Positions 36,082 through 45,130 are shown, counted from the stretch's first letter. The stretch is 51,589 nucleotides of DNA from Paludibacter sp. (GCA_028690665.1 JAQVAV010000021.1:1-51589), one strand, 5' to 3'. Numbers and translations: made by a program. Notes: generated by a model from the letters alone, not told the origin.

Positions 36082-37023
36082 ATGACTGAAAAAGTACGTT
36101 GCCTGATTATCGGATCAGGACCTGCCGGCTATACAGCGGCAATTTATGCTTCGAGAGCTAACCTCTCTCCGGTACTGTACGAAGGAATGCAACCGGGAGG
36201 ACAGTTAACAACCACCAATGAAGTGGAGAACTTTCCGGGATATCCCGAAGGAATTACCGGACCGGAACTGATGGAAGATCTGAAAAAACAAGCCGAACGG
36301 TTCGGAGCCGATATTCGTTTCGGAATGGCAACAGCAACTGATCTTTCCGCGGCTCCCTACAAAGTAACTATTGATGGAGAAAAAGTTATTGAAGCCGAAA
36401 CAATTATTATTTCAACCGGTGCCACAGCCAAATATCTTGGTTTGCCCGACGAACAAAAATATGCGGGATCCGGAGTATCGGCCTGTGCTACCTGCGACGG
36501 ATTTTTTTACCGCAAACGTAAAGTGGCCGTTGTAGGTGGCGGAGACACAGCCTGCGAGGAAGCTACTTACCTTGCCGGACTGGCAGATAAAGTATTCCTG
36601 ATTGTACGTAAACCGTTCCTTCGTGCTTCTAAAATTATGCAGGAACGTGTATTGACGAATCCAAAAATCGAAGTGCTGTTCGAACATGAAACACTCGGAC
36701 TTACAGGCAATATGGTAGTCGAAGGTGCTGACCTTGTAAAACGTCGCGGACAGACAGATGAAGAAAAAGTACATATAGCAATTGACGGCTTCTTCCTCGC
36801 TATCGGACATAAACCAAACTCTGACGTTTTCAAACCATGGATAGAGACAGATGAAGTTGGTTACATAAAAACGGTTCCCGGTACTCCACAGACTAACATT
36901 CCAGGAGTATTCGCTGCGGGTGACGTAGCTGACCCACATTACCGTCAGGCCATCACGGCAGCAGGAAGCGGATGTCAGGCAGCTATCGAAGTTGAAAGAT
37001 ATTTAAGCGAAAAATCTTTGTAA
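36082..37023 (+). CDS. trxB: Thioredoxin reductase
   Basis: A 313-residue FAD enzyme that passes electrons from NADPH to thioredoxin. Seen: the FAD-binding start LIIGSGPAGYTAAIYASRA, the redox motif C135-A-T-C138 in SACATCDGFF, the NADPH motif VAVVGGGDTACEEA, and the end GVFAAGDVADPHYRQAITAAGSG. Length is normal. It is followed by its own terminator. Confidence 0.96.
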   Translation: MTEKVRCLIIGSGPAGYTAAIYASRANLSPVLYEGMQPGGQLTTTNEVENFPGYPEGITGPELMEDLKKQAERFGADIRFGMATATDLSAAPYKVTIDGEKVIEAETIIISTGATAKYLGLPDEQKYAGSGVSACATCDGFFYRKRKVAVVGGGDTACEEATYLAGLADKVFLIVRKPFLRASKIMQERVLTNPKIEVLFEHETLGLTGNMVVEGADLVKRRGQTDEEKVHIAIDGFFLAIGHKPNSDVFKPWIETDEVGYIKTVPGTPQTNIPGVFAAGDVADPHYRQAITAAGSGCQAAIEVERYLSEKSL

Positions 37024-37050
37024 TCAAAATATCTCACACGTAAATTTAAT

Positions 37051-37092
37051 GCAGGCTTGTTCAGATAAATTGGACGAGCCTGCCCTGTTTTT
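37051..37092 (+). terminator. Intrinsic terminator after trxB
   Basis: GCAGGCTTGT and ACGAGCCTGC form a GC-rich stem with one G-T pair, followed by CCTGTTTTT, 28 bp past the trxB stop. Confidence 0.85.
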
Positions 37093-37153
37093 GTAGACTT
37101 GGAAATAAACAAAAAACAATTATTTTTGTAAAAAACAATTCAACAAATTCAAT

Positions 37154-37306
37154 ATGTCTATCTGGAGAGTCATTCTTTGTATCATCTTCCCTCCTCTTGC
37201 CATTATCGACAAAGGTTGCGGATCGTTTCTCATTGTTTTTCTGCTTACACTTTGCGGTTGGGTTCCGGGAGTAATTGCAGCACTGATTATCAATAATAAA
37301 AAGTAA
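37154..37306 (+). CDS. YqaE/Pmp3-family small membrane protein
   Basis: A 50-residue protein with two hydrophobic spans. ILCIIFPPLAI carries the family's conserved PPLAV-type motif, and FLIVFLLTLCGWVPGVIAALII the second span with its typical GxxPGxIHA-like sequence. It ends in basic INNKK. Family members sit in the inner membrane and are linked to stress and salt tolerance; the molecular role is unclear. It is a single gene between two hairpins. Confidence 0.88.
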   Translation: MSIWRVILCIIFPPLAIIDKGCGSFLIVFLLTLCGWVPGVIAALIINNKK

Positions 37307-37315
37307 AAATAGAAC

Positions 37316-37361
37316 AATAACAACTTATAATTATTCTACAAGATAATTATAAGTTATTATT
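37316..37361. terminator. Bidirectional terminator between the YqaE-like gene and dnaB
   Basis: AACTTATAATTAT and its exact complement surround an 8-nt loop. The stem extends to 19 bp with one mismatch. It lies between convergent genes and is AT-rich. Confidence 0.75.
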
Positions 37362-37396
37362 ACCATATTTATAGAAATATTTAATACTGGACATTA

Positions 37397-38950
37397 TTAG
37401 AAAGGCGTTTCATCATTTCGCCCGTTTCCAAAAGGTGCTGGAGGTTGCGAAATACTTCCGTTACCATAAAACGAATCACCACTAACATCGTTCATCTTAG
37501 ATGAAATCGTCTGATAATTTTTATCTCCAAAAGGAGTATCATCATCTGTCATGTCATCTTTATTCATAAATTTGGCATATTCTCCTTTAAATTTAAGCAA
37601 TACATCCGCTGTAGCTCCGTTACGATGTTTCGCAACAATAATTTCAGCCAGGCCAATCAAAGAATTTCCCTGAGCATCCTCTGTTATTTTATAATATTCC
37701 GGACGATGGATAAAACATACCATATCGGCATCCTGCTCAATAGCTCCGGATTCACGCAAGTCGGATAACTGCGGACGCTTGCCTTCAATTCCGGTACGAC
37801 CTTCGACCCCACGATTCAGCTGAGACAAGGCTATAATCGGAATGTCCAATTCTTTTGCAAGACCTTTTAACGAACGGGAAATAATACTTACTTCCTGTTC
37901 ACGACTGCCAAAACTCATACCGCTGGCATTCATCAACTGGAGGTAATCAATAACAATACATTGCACATCATGCTCCTTCACCAGACGACGGGCTTTACTT
38001 CTTAACTCAAAAACAGATAAGCTTGGCGTATCATCAACATAAATCGGAGCATCGAGCAAATTATTAATATCACGGTCGAATTTTTCCCATTCGTATTTAT
38101 CCAACTGTCCGTTTTTTATTTTTTCGCCTTCCAGTTGGCAAACATTCATAATTAAACGATTCACTAATTGAACATTAGACATTTCCAACGAAAATACACC
38201 TATAGGAGAATTATAATCAACAGCCATATTTTTAGCCATAGAAAGAATAAAAGCGGTTTTTCCCATTGCAGGACGGGCGGCAATAATAATTAAATCGGAT
38301 TTTTGCCATCCGGAAGTTACTTTATCCAGAGCATGAAAACCACTCGGCACTCCACTGGCACCCTGCCTTGTTGCTGCCTGCAACATTCGATGACGGGCTT
38401 CTTCTATAACCGGATTAATCTGAGTTACGTCCTTCTTCAAATTTCGTTGTGAAATTTCAAACAACATACCTTCCGCTTCCTGCATAAGGTCATCCACATC
38501 GGTTTTATCGTCGAATGCCTTATTCTGTATTTCTGTAGAGATCCGTATCAGCTCCCGGGCAAGATATTTCTGGACAATAATGCGGGAATGGTATTCAAGA
38601 TGAGCAGCCGAGGAAACTTTAGCCGTAAGTAAAGTTATATAATAAGCTCCTCCAACTTCATCGATTGTTCCATTTCGGCGCAACTGCTCAGTAACTGTAT
38701 GCATATCAATTGGTTCCTGATGCAATGCAAGCATCATTATGGCTTCAAAAATTTTTTGGTGAGCTACTTTATAAAAACAATCCGGTTTTAAAATCTCAGA
38801 CACTAACGAATAAGCATCTTTCTCAATCATCAAAGCTCCGAGCACAGCTTCCTCCAACTCAGGAGCCTGAGGAGGTAACTTACCATATTCATTAGCCTGA
38901 ACAGGAGCCGGAGTTGTTCCTCTTTTATTATAATTACGTTTTTCTGCCAT
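37397..38950 (-). CDS. dnaB: Replicative DNA helicase DnaB
   Basis: A 517-residue hexameric helicase at the replication fork. The N-terminal domain (about 25-125) begins PPQAPELEEAVLGALMIEKDAY. The RecA-like motor has the Walker A AARPAMGKTAF, the Walker B VQCIVIDYLQLM, and the arginine-rich SQLNRGVEGR and DLRESGAIEQDADMVCFIHR segments. No intein interrupts it. The tail is long, polar and glycine-rich (GNGSISQPPAPFGNG), as in relatives of this phylum. Confidence 0.96.
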   Translation of the reverse strand: MAEKRNYNKRGTTPAPVQANEYGKLPPQAPELEEAVLGALMIEKDAYSLVSEILKPDCFYKVAHQKIFEAIMMLALHQEPIDMHTVTEQLRRNGTIDEVGGAYYITLLTAKVSSAAHLEYHSRIIVQKYLARELIRISTEIQNKAFDDKTDVDDLMQEAEGMLFEISQRNLKKDVTQINPVIEEARHRMLQAATRQGASGVPSGFHALDKVTSGWQKSDLIIIAARPAMGKTAFILSMAKNMAVDYNSPIGVFSLEMSNVQLVNRLIMNVCQLEGEKIKNGQLDKYEWEKFDRDINNLLDAPIYVDDTPSLSVFELRSKARRLVKEHDVQCIVIDYLQLMNASGMSFGSREQEVSIISRSLKGLAKELDIPIIALSQLNRGVEGRTGIEGKRPQLSDLRESGAIEQDADMVCFIHRPEYYKITEDAQGNSLIGLAEIIVAKHRNGATADVLLKFKGEYAKFMNKDDMTDDDTPFGDKNYQTISSKMNDVSGDSFYGNGSISQPPAPFGNGRNDETPF

Positions 38951-38959
38951 CTAATTTTT

Positions 38960-39010
38960 CTGATTTTTTGCGAACTTCAAAATTACAAAACAAAAGTTGT
39001 TCTCCAACAC
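38960..39010 (-). promoter_or_regulatory. dnaB promoter region
   Basis: On the minus strand TAATTTTG (38978-38985) matches TAnnTTTG and is preceded at 19 nt by GTTG. The transcript would start about 20 bp before the dnaB ATG. Confidence 0.5.
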
Positions 39011-39087
39011 CACTACGTAATTTGTTATTCACATCATTTCAACAAAAGTAAAACTCAAAAGCTCTTTTTCTATTTTCTAAAAATAAC

Positions 39088-39095
39088 TACTTTTG
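39088..39095 (+). promoter_or_regulatory. ispE -7 element (TACTTTTG)
   Basis: An exact TAnnTTTG match 30 bp before the chosen ispE start. It overlaps an in-frame TTG that would otherwise extend the gene, and so supports the later ATG. Confidence 0.5.
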
Positions 39096-39125
39096 AACCT
39101 AAATATACATATCAAAATTCAGTTC

Positions 39126-39947
39126 ATGCAAAAATATCCTAATGCAAAAATAAACATCGGACTAAATATTACAGAAAAGCGTCCCGATGGTTATCATAAT
39201 ATTGAAACTATTTTTTATCCTATAGGACTTTGCGATATTTTAGATGTAGAAATATCCGAAACTTGTACTGACTATGGGTTTTCATCCTCCGGCATTCAGC
39301 TAGACGGCGATCCGGAAGATAATTTAATTATCAAAGCATACCGTTTGCTACAAAACGATTTTAAACTTCCTCCTGTTGATATTTCTCTTATAAAACAAAT
39401 TCCGTTCGGAGCCGGGCTTGGAGGAGGTTCCTCCGATGCTGCATTCATGCTAAAAATGCTGAATGAATTATGTAAACTAAATCTGTCACAGCATCAGTTA
39501 GAGACTTATGCCGTACAAATTGGTGCTGACTGTCCGGTATTCATTCACAATAAACCGGTCTTCGCAACCGGGATAGGGAATATTTTTAGTCCGGTATCAC
39601 TCAATCTGTCCGATTATTTTCTATTGCTTGTCAAGCCGGACATACACATATCCACTCCGGAAGCTTATGCCTTAGTGAGTCCTCAGCAACCGAAAAAATC
39701 ATTATCAGAGCTAATTAAAGAACCCGTAGAAAAGTGGAAAAATTTGATAGAAAACGACTTTGAAGAATCTGTTTTTTCGAAATATCCAGCTATTAAAGAA
39801 ATTAAGCAACAATTATATGATGCCGGAGCTGTATATACCTCTATGTCCGGCTCGGGTTCTTCTGTTTACGGAATTTTCAAATCGGAGCCGGATTCTTTGC
39901 CGGACTTTCAGGATTGCTTTATTACGTGGGGAAAATTAGAAGAGTAG
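39126..39947 (+). CDS. ispE: 4-diphosphocytidyl-2-C-methyl-D-erythritol kinase
   Basis: A 273-residue GHMP kinase of the non-mevalonate isoprenoid pathway. It begins with the family pattern PNAKINIGLNITEKRPDGYHNIETIF. The ATP loop is PFGAGLGGGSSDAAFML, and SMSGSGSSVYGIF is the third GHMP motif. The ATG at 39126 is preferred over an upstream TTG because the family starts just before this motif and the -7 element lies over the TTG. It is divergent from dnaB. Confidence 0.94.
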   Translation: MQKYPNAKINIGLNITEKRPDGYHNIETIFYPIGLCDILDVEISETCTDYGFSSSGIQLDGDPEDNLIIKAYRLLQNDFKLPPVDISLIKQIPFGAGLGGGSSDAAFMLKMLNELCKLNLSQHQLETYAVQIGADCPVFIHNKPVFATGIGNIFSPVSLNLSDYFLLLVKPDIHISTPEAYALVSPQQPKKSLSELIKEPVEKWKNLIENDFEESVFSKYPAIKEIKQQLYDAGAVYTSMSGSGSSVYGIFKSEPDSLPDFQDCFITWGKLEE

Positions 39948-40001
39948 TTGGTAATATTGAATAATACTCAATGATTTTAAAATTACACTCATATACAATC
40001 A

Positions 40002-41039
40002 ATGAATGATGGTAAGAACGAAAATAACATATCTCCTATGATAAGAAAAATATTTCAACCTTTTGCAAATTTACTATCAACATCTACCTATATAAACTTA
40101 TCCGGGAAAGGACTCATTTTGCCTTTTTACCATACAGTGTCCGATCAATATTTGCCTCATATAAAACATCTCTATCAATATCCGAACTTGAAAATATTTG
40201 AAAAAAACCTCGATTATTTTCTCAATAATTTCACGCCTGTAGGCCCTGACTATCTGTTAGATTGTGTCTCGAACCCGGAAAAAATAAAAAACAACGCGTT
40301 TTTTCTCAGTTTCGATGACGGATTTAGCCAATTTTACTCAGAAGTGGCACCTATACTTCAAAAAAAAGGAGTTCCCGCAACAATTTTTATAAATACCAAT
40401 TTTGTTGACAACAAGTCCATGTTTTTCAGATTGAAAGTATCCTTAATTATCGATGAAATAAAAAATAACACACCGACCAAAGCATCCATCAAAGCTATTG
40501 AAAATGATCTCCGATACGCAGGAATCGCTTATTCATCTGCTAATGATTTAAAAAAACTGACTTATTCTGATGAAGAATTAATTCTAAAAATTGCTAACGT
40601 TTTAAATATTGACTTTTCCGAATTTCTAAAAAAAGAAAAGCCTTATATGAGTACAGATCAAATTAAAGAGCTTGCCAAAAAAGGATTTACAATAGGTGCT
40701 CATTCCAAATCTCATCCATATTATCCTACCATTTCTGAAGAACAAAGAATTGCAGAAACCAATGAAAGTATGGACTTTGTAATAGACAAATTCAATCAAC
40801 CCTTGAGATTATTTTCTTTTCCATTTACAGATTATGCCATGGATAAAACTTTTTTCGACAAAATAAATACCGACCTTAGTTTCGGAACAGCAAATTTGAA
40901 GTCTGACTCTATACAAAATAATTTTCAACGAATAGGCATGGAAGTTTCTGTGAATGAACACACAGAAAAAATAATAAAAACAGAGTATATGCTATTTTTA
41001 ATAAAAAAACTAATGCACAGAGAAACTATAAACAGATAG
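40002..41039 (+). CDS. Polysaccharide deacetylase family protein
   Basis: A 345-residue NodB-type carbohydrate esterase (CE4). FYHTVSD holds an early conserved region, and FFLSFDDGFSQFYSEVAPIL the catalytic Asp pair. GVPATIFINTNFV is the next strand, and GFTIGAHSKSHPYYPTIS the metal-binding HSxxH. A later barrel strand is LFSFPFTDYAMD. There is no signal peptide, so it may act in the cytoplasm on a lipid-linked or nucleotide sugar. It faces the operon at 41050-44685 with only 10 bp between stop codons, so a shared pathway is possible. Confidence 0.85.
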   Translation: MNDGKNENNISPMIRKIFQPFANLLSTSTYINLSGKGLILPFYHTVSDQYLPHIKHLYQYPNLKIFEKNLDYFLNNFTPVGPDYLLDCVSNPEKIKNNAFFLSFDDGFSQFYSEVAPILQKKGVPATIFINTNFVDNKSMFFRLKVSLIIDEIKNNTPTKASIKAIENDLRYAGIAYSSANDLKKLTYSDEELILKIANVLNIDFSEFLKKEKPYMSTDQIKELAKKGFTIGAHSKSHPYYPTISEEQRIAETNESMDFVIDKFNQPLRLFSFPFTDYAMDKTFFDKINTDLSFGTANLKSDSIQNNFQRIGMEVSVNEHTEKIIKTEYMLFLIKKLMHRETINR

Positions 41040-41049
41040 TTCTTAAATA

Positions 41050-42135
41050 TCAGGTGAAAGCACAATCTCCGTCTCCATCCTGTAGCACTTCTGGACTCAT
41101 TCCACTTTTAAGTATAGAAGGGAAACCAACAGTCTTAACATGTTTACGTATAAGAATAAATGGATTTTTATTTTTTTTGATGTATTCTGAAATAGCCGGG
41201 TCAAATGCAACAAAAGTATTTATCTTGTTTTTTAAAATAATTTCGTACAAAACATCCACAACATCAGTAAGAAACTCATTATCAAAATAGCAATAGGTTA
41301 GCTTTGCATTCCCATCCCGAACTAATAAAATAAAAAAACCGATCAATAGAGCATCCTTATAAACCTTGACCATGGTATTTTTAAAAAATTTTACATATAA
41401 GGAAAAAGCATAACGGGAAGGAATTATTGCATTAGTCTCGGTAATCCACGGATAATAATTAATCCAGTTTAATTCAGTTTTATTTCTACGAAATAATTCT
41501 CCTGTATTATGCACCGCAATAAAAGCACTAATTTCATCATCAACCTGATTAACAAGTTCATAATTTAAACATTTAGCAGCCAGCTTGTTTTGCCAGAATT
41601 TAGAAATTGGCCAGTAAGTTAAATTTATCATTTTATCCGCCACAATCAATAAAGGTCGAACCTGACTGAATATCTTTTTTCTCGCAGGTAACAAAGTTAC
41701 AAGATTCGCATATAAATAAGCCCTTATCCCAAAATGATTATTTACTGTAAATCCTTTTATTTTACTGATTAAAACACTTGTATGCGGTGTTAACTCAGGA
41801 AAATAAAATTGACCTTGAGTAAATTTACAGGCCATAAAAAACAACTGAATACTAACATTATTGCTTTCTGATTCGTTAGTCCACCAGCAGGTATTCCACC
41901 ATATCTTTTGAGATATATTATCAATCCAGATTCGATCAGGTAATAGCCCTATATAAGCATATAAAGTTCCATTATCATGAGCAAAAATTAAAGCGACATC
42001 GTCACCGTCGGCTCTTGGATTATTCAATTGAGAGAGGGCTCTTAATCTGGAAATTGGAATATTAGACAATGACTCATATAACTCTGAATCAATGAATGAA
42101 CCTAAATCTCTGACTTTTATAACTTCAATATTCAT
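41050..42135 (-). CDS. Probable acyl/aminoacyltransferase (GNAT-like)
   Basis: A 361-residue cytoplasmic protein I cannot place firmly. Its size and general pattern suggest two GNAT-like halves, as in FemAB-type enzymes that transfer amino acids: an N-terminal half with DDVALIFAHDNGTLYAYIGLLPDRIW, and a C-terminal half with VYKDALLIGFFILLVRDGNAKLTYCYFD. It ends in the acidic motif LQDGDGDCAFT. It is the last gene of an operon that begins with an adenylation enzyme and includes a carrier protein. A role in moving a carrier-bound acyl or aminoacyl group to a target is inferred from that context. Confidence 0.55.
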   Translation of the reverse strand: MNIEVIKVRDLGSFIDSELYESLSNIPISRLRALSQLNNPRADGDDVALIFAHDNGTLYAYIGLLPDRIWIDNISQKIWWNTCWWTNESESNNVSIQLFFMACKFTQGQFYFPELTPHTSVLISKIKGFTVNNHFGIRAYLYANLVTLLPARKKIFSQVRPLLIVADKMINLTYWPISKFWQNKLAAKCLNYELVNQVDDEISAFIAVHNTGELFRRNKTELNWINYYPWITETNAIIPSRYAFSLYVKFFKNTMVKVYKDALLIGFFILLVRDGNAKLTYCYFDNEFLTDVVDVLYEIILKNKINTFVAFDPAISEYIKKNKNPFILIRKHVKTVGFPSILKSGMSPEVLQDGDGDCAFT

Positions 42136-42154
42136 GATTTGATGGATAAAAATC

Positions 42155-42397
42155 TTATTTATTAACCTTGCTCTGCAAGATCTGCAGTATATCCCCCACG
42201 GTATTTATGGAAATTAATTCATCCAATTCAAATTCAATATTATAATACTTTTCTATTTCATTAATCAACAAAATATGATTCATTGAATTCCATGCTTCTA
42301 TTTCCTTTGCAGATGTTTCAGGTGTTATCTCTATAGATTTATCATCAAAAACATTTCTAAAAATATTATTTAATTCCAATATAAAATTTTGATTCAT
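42155..42397 (-). CDS. Acyl/peptidyl carrier protein
   Basis: An 80-residue four-helix carrier protein. The phosphopantetheine site is Ser38 in WNSMNHILLINEIEKYYNIEF, the usual carrier helix II pattern (DSL replaced by NSM). It lacks the features of the housekeeping fatty-acid ACP and lies between two transferase genes and downstream of a free-standing adenylation enzyme. It is most likely the dedicated carrier for the amino or other acid activated by that enzyme. Confidence 0.88.
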   Translation of the reverse strand: MNQNFILELNNIFRNVFDDKSIEITPETSAKEIEAWNSMNHILLINEIEKYYNIEFELDELISINTVGDILQILQSKVNK

Positions 42398-42418
42398 TAC
42401 AGCAATATTTAAAATTGA

Positions 42419-43192
42419 TTACATATATTCTTTCCCAATTTTCCAATAAATAAAAAAACGACCATCTGTTTGAAATCCAATATGTTTATACATATCATAT
42501 CCCGATCTTGTAGACTGCAAAACACATCTTGTTATTCCCTTTTGAGCAAAATGATTCAGAGCGTAGTTTACAAGATGGCTCGCATACCCTTTTTTTCTAA
42601 ACCGAGGTAATGTAGTTATCATATATAAGCCAGCCGTTGATTCATTAAGGACTGCAAGTAGTGCACATGCAGGTTCATTTCCAGCAAATCCAATTATAAA
42701 TTGAATTTTATTATTTAAAAGTAGCTGTTCAAAAATGGTTGTTTCAAGATTAGAGCTATTAAATAATCCTTGTTGCACAACACTTAACCAATGTTGTAAT
42801 TCTTCTGCTCTATAAACAGTAAGTATATGCAAATCTGTTGAGTTCACATAATTTACCTGATTTGTAAAAAGGCTCATTGTAGTCCAACTTTCAACAGCTC
42901 TAAACCCTTCCTGTTTAAGAAGTTTTTCTGCTAAAATTAAGTTTTCATTCTCTGCTAAAATAATATAAGGAGCTGCTTCTTTCTGTTCAACAGCTCTAAA
43001 ATATTCTTGGAAATATTGCTTTTTGGGTAGCAACTCATTATAACAAAGAGTTAATTTGGGAAACACGTTTTTTTTATCCATAAGAGAATAAAAACCTCCA
43101 TGTTTATAACTACATATATTATTGTTCGCTTTAGACAGAAGATCAAAAAAAACGCTATGGTTTTCCTCCATTAAATGCATTTTATCCAACAT
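42419..43192 (-). CDS. GNAT-family acetyltransferase
   Basis: A 257-residue protein. The C-terminal GNAT fold (about 130-257) shows the acetyl-CoA motif TTLPRFRKKGYASHLVNYAL and the later VLQSTRSGYDMYKHIGFQTDGRFFIY. The N-terminal half is a divergent, probably degenerate second GNAT unit. The start is set at the ATG at 43192, 5 bp after the upstream stop; an in-frame TTG three codons earlier would overlap that gene. Substrate unknown. Its place between adenylation enzyme and carrier protein suggests action on the carrier-bound group or on the final product. Confidence 0.78.
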   Translation of the reverse strand: MLDKMHLMEENHSVFFDLLSKANNNICSYKHGGFYSLMDKKNVFPKLTLCYNELLPKKQYFQEYFRAVEQKEAAPYIILAENENLILAEKLLKQEGFRAVESWTTMSLFTNQVNYVNSTDLHILTVYRAEELQHWLSVVQQGLFNSSNLETTIFEQLLLNNKIQFIIGFAGNEPACALLAVLNESTAGLYMITTLPRFRKKGYASHLVNYALNHFAQKGITRCVLQSTRSGYDMYKHIGFQTDGRFFIYWKIGKEYM

Positions 43193-43197
43193 TAGAA

Positions 43198-44685
43198 TCA
43201 AATAAATTCTATTAATTTTTTTCTATCTATTTTACCACTCGAACTCAAAGGGAACGCTTCCAAGACTATCACCTTTGAAGGTACCATATAGTGAGGTAAA
43301 GTCTTTTGAAGATATTCAATTATCAATTTGGTTTCTGCCTGATAGTTTTCTACAAACAAAAATAACTGCACATTTCCTGAAGCATTGGTCTTTGCAACTG
43401 CTGCTACCTGAACATTTCCAATCAATTGTTTTGTATGACTTTCCAATTCGCCCAACTCCACTCTATATCCTTGTATTTGTACTTGTTGATCAATCCTTCC
43501 GCAATACAAATAATCTCCATCCTTATCTCGATAAACAAGATCTCCTGTACGATAAAAAGTACAATTCTCGTTTTGAAACTTCAATTGAACAAAAGCAGAT
43601 TTATTTTTATCCGGCAGGTTCAAATATCCCGTAGTCACCTGATTTCCAGAAACACAAAGTTCTCCCTTTAAATTGTCATCCGTAATAATCTGCCCATCTT
43701 CTCCAATAATTAAGGCCTTAGTATCTCCAAACGGACGCCCAATAGAGATTACGCCATTGTATATCTTTTCAGGCACAGCCGATCTGCTCCATGTATAATA
43801 AAGACAGTCAATGGTAGCTTCTGTGGGACCGTAATAATTTTGAATAATAGCATTTGGCACACAATCTGCCCATTTTTCAACAACATCATTAAATAGTGCC
43901 TCGCCTGAAAACAATGAATATTTTAAATATGGCAATTTTATCTTAGAAAAATACGGACGAAGAAAGGCAATGACAGACGGAACCATTTTGGCTACTGTTA
44001 TCTTATATTTTTCAAGAATCTGGTATATTGCAAAAAATTTAATATTATCCAAAGGAACAGTGTACACTGAAGCTCCAATACAAAGTGGTAAGACATAACA
44101 TTGAACGGATACATCAAAAGTAAAATCGAACATCTGCAAGAACCTGTCATCGGAACTTAAACTATATCCATTAGAAAAAAAAGCATCCACAAAACCATTC
44201 AGATTTTTTCTATTGATTGGAACTCCCTTAGGAATTCCTGTGCTGCCTGAAGTAAATAATATATACATCAAATCCTCATCCGACAAGATAGGTAAATCGA
44301 GATCCACTTCCACATTTGGTAAATTCAACGTTGAATAAGATTGCACAACCTTATCATTAATATCAATATTGGATTTACTGTAAAATACATAACGTAAATT
44401 TGAGTTTCTGATTATTTCTTGGTTTCTCTTTTCCGGAAATAGTGGATTTATTGGTAAAAAACATAATCCGGAAAACCATAAGGCGTAAATCGTTGCATAA
44501 GTCTCGATATCATTATAAGTAACTACTCCAATAATTTCATTTTTTTTAATGGGGATGTCTCTAATTAAACTTTTGACGTTGGATATATATTGGCCAAATT
44601 GTCCATAAGTATAGTGAGTATCATTTATCACAAATGCATCTTTTAACGAACACAACTCTATCGACTTTTTTACTTGTACAATCAT
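43198..44685 (-). CDS. Free-standing amino-acid adenylation enzyme (DltA/NRPS A-domain type)
   Basis: A 495-residue AMP-forming ligase with the whole A-domain motif series: LFTSGSTGIPKG (143-154), FDFTFDVSVQ, NYYGPTEAT (from 283), YRTGD, GRIDQQVQIQGYRVELGELE and SSSGKIDRKKL. Asp191 in FDVS is the residue that in NRPS A-domains and DltA holds the substrate alpha-amino group, so an amino acid is the likely substrate. At the place where DltA has a Cys that favours D-alanine (FCGE), this protein has Ser260 (FSGE), so D-alanine is not assured. No condensation or thioesterase domain is attached. It leads an operon with GNAT, carrier protein and a second transferase. The ATG at 44685 is used rather than the TTG one codon earlier. 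Confidence 0.87.
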   Translation of the reverse strand: MIVQVKKSIELCSLKDAFVINDTHYTYGQFGQYISNVKSLIRDIPIKKNEIIGVVTYNDIETYATIYALWFSGLCFLPINPLFPEKRNQEIIRNSNLRYVFYSKSNIDINDKVVQSYSTLNLPNVEVDLDLPILSDEDLMYILFTSGSTGIPKGVPINRKNLNGFVDAFFSNGYSLSSDDRFLQMFDFTFDVSVQCYVLPLCIGASVYTVPLDNIKFFAIYQILEKYKITVAKMVPSVIAFLRPYFSKIKLPYLKYSLFSGEALFNDVVEKWADCVPNAIIQNYYGPTEATIDCLYYTWSRSAVPEKIYNGVISIGRPFGDTKALIIGEDGQIITDDNLKGELCVSGNQVTTGYLNLPDKNKSAFVQLKFQNENCTFYRTGDLVYRDKDGDYLYCGRIDQQVQIQGYRVELGELESHTKQLIGNVQVAAVAKTNASGNVQLFLFVENYQAETKLIIEYLQKTLPHYMVPSKVIVLEAFPLSSSGKIDRKKLIEFI

Positions 44686-44716
44686 CAAAATTGAATTTAT
44701 TTTTCAGTTTTTTTTA

Positions 44717-44724
44717 CAAATATA
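44717..44724 (-). promoter_or_regulatory. Putative -7 element of the adenylation operon (TATATTTG)
   Basis: An exact TAnnTTTG match on the minus strand, 32 bp before the adenylation-enzyme start. No well-spaced -33 box is visible. Confidence 0.45.
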
Positions 44725-44897
44725 TTTTTATTACAAAGAAAACAGTTTTTTATTATTTATACGTTGAATAGGAAAAAAAAGTCACACAAAATAAAAAAGA
44801 GATTGAAGTTGCCATTTTCAGTGAAAAGGAGCTAATTTCAATATTATTTAAACGGACACAATACAAAAATAATCTTTTATTTTCGCAAAATTTCCAC

Positions 44898-44905
44898 TAC
44901 CTTTG
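44898..44905 (+). promoter_or_regulatory. Putative pyrBI promoter -7 element (TACCTTTG)
   Basis: An exact TAnnTTTG match 226 bp before pyrB and 13 bp before a short leader ORF. No canonical TTTG is found at the usual -33 spacing. Confidence 0.5.
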
Positions 44906-44917
44906 TGAGCGAAAAAA

Positions 44918-45016
44918 ATGAACAGAAGCAATTTCATATATTTGAATCTTCAGTGCAACTTTTTGATCAATTGTTGCTTGGATATTTTGCCTCTAAAAAC
45001 ATATAAACCAATATAA
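44918..45016 (+). CDS. Possible pyrBI leader peptide (32 residues)
   Basis: A short frame MNRSNFIYLNLQCNFLI..., ending ...KTYKPI, begins 13 bp after the -7 element. Its stop codon lies inside the left arm of the terminator hairpin that precedes pyrB. A ribosome finishing this frame would cover that arm and prevent the hairpin. This is the logic of the E. coli pyrBI attenuator. Conservation is unknown, so the ORF could also be chance. Confidence 0.4.
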   Translation: MNRSNFIYLNLQCNFLINCCLDILPLKTYKPI

Positions 45017-45044
45017 ATCAATTAGAATTTATGTTGGTTTTTTT
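45005..45044 (+). terminator. Intrinsic terminator/attenuator before pyrB
   Basis: AAACCAATATAAAT pairs with ATTTATGTTGGTTT (one T-G pair) around an 8-nt loop, and a seven-T run overlaps and follows the right arm. It lies 86 bp before the pyrB start and overlaps the end of the leader ORF. Confidence 0.75.
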
Positions 45045-45130
45045 GTATTTACACAGCATTTAGTTATAAAATCAAAATACCGCTGACATTTTTCAGCAGA
45101 CACTTAACAATAGTACTCGGAACTACGAAT

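Noticed and set aside
40002-44685. The adenylation cassette as a normal NRPS cluster
   Set aside because: There is no condensation, thioesterase or second module, and the carrier protein is a separate small gene.
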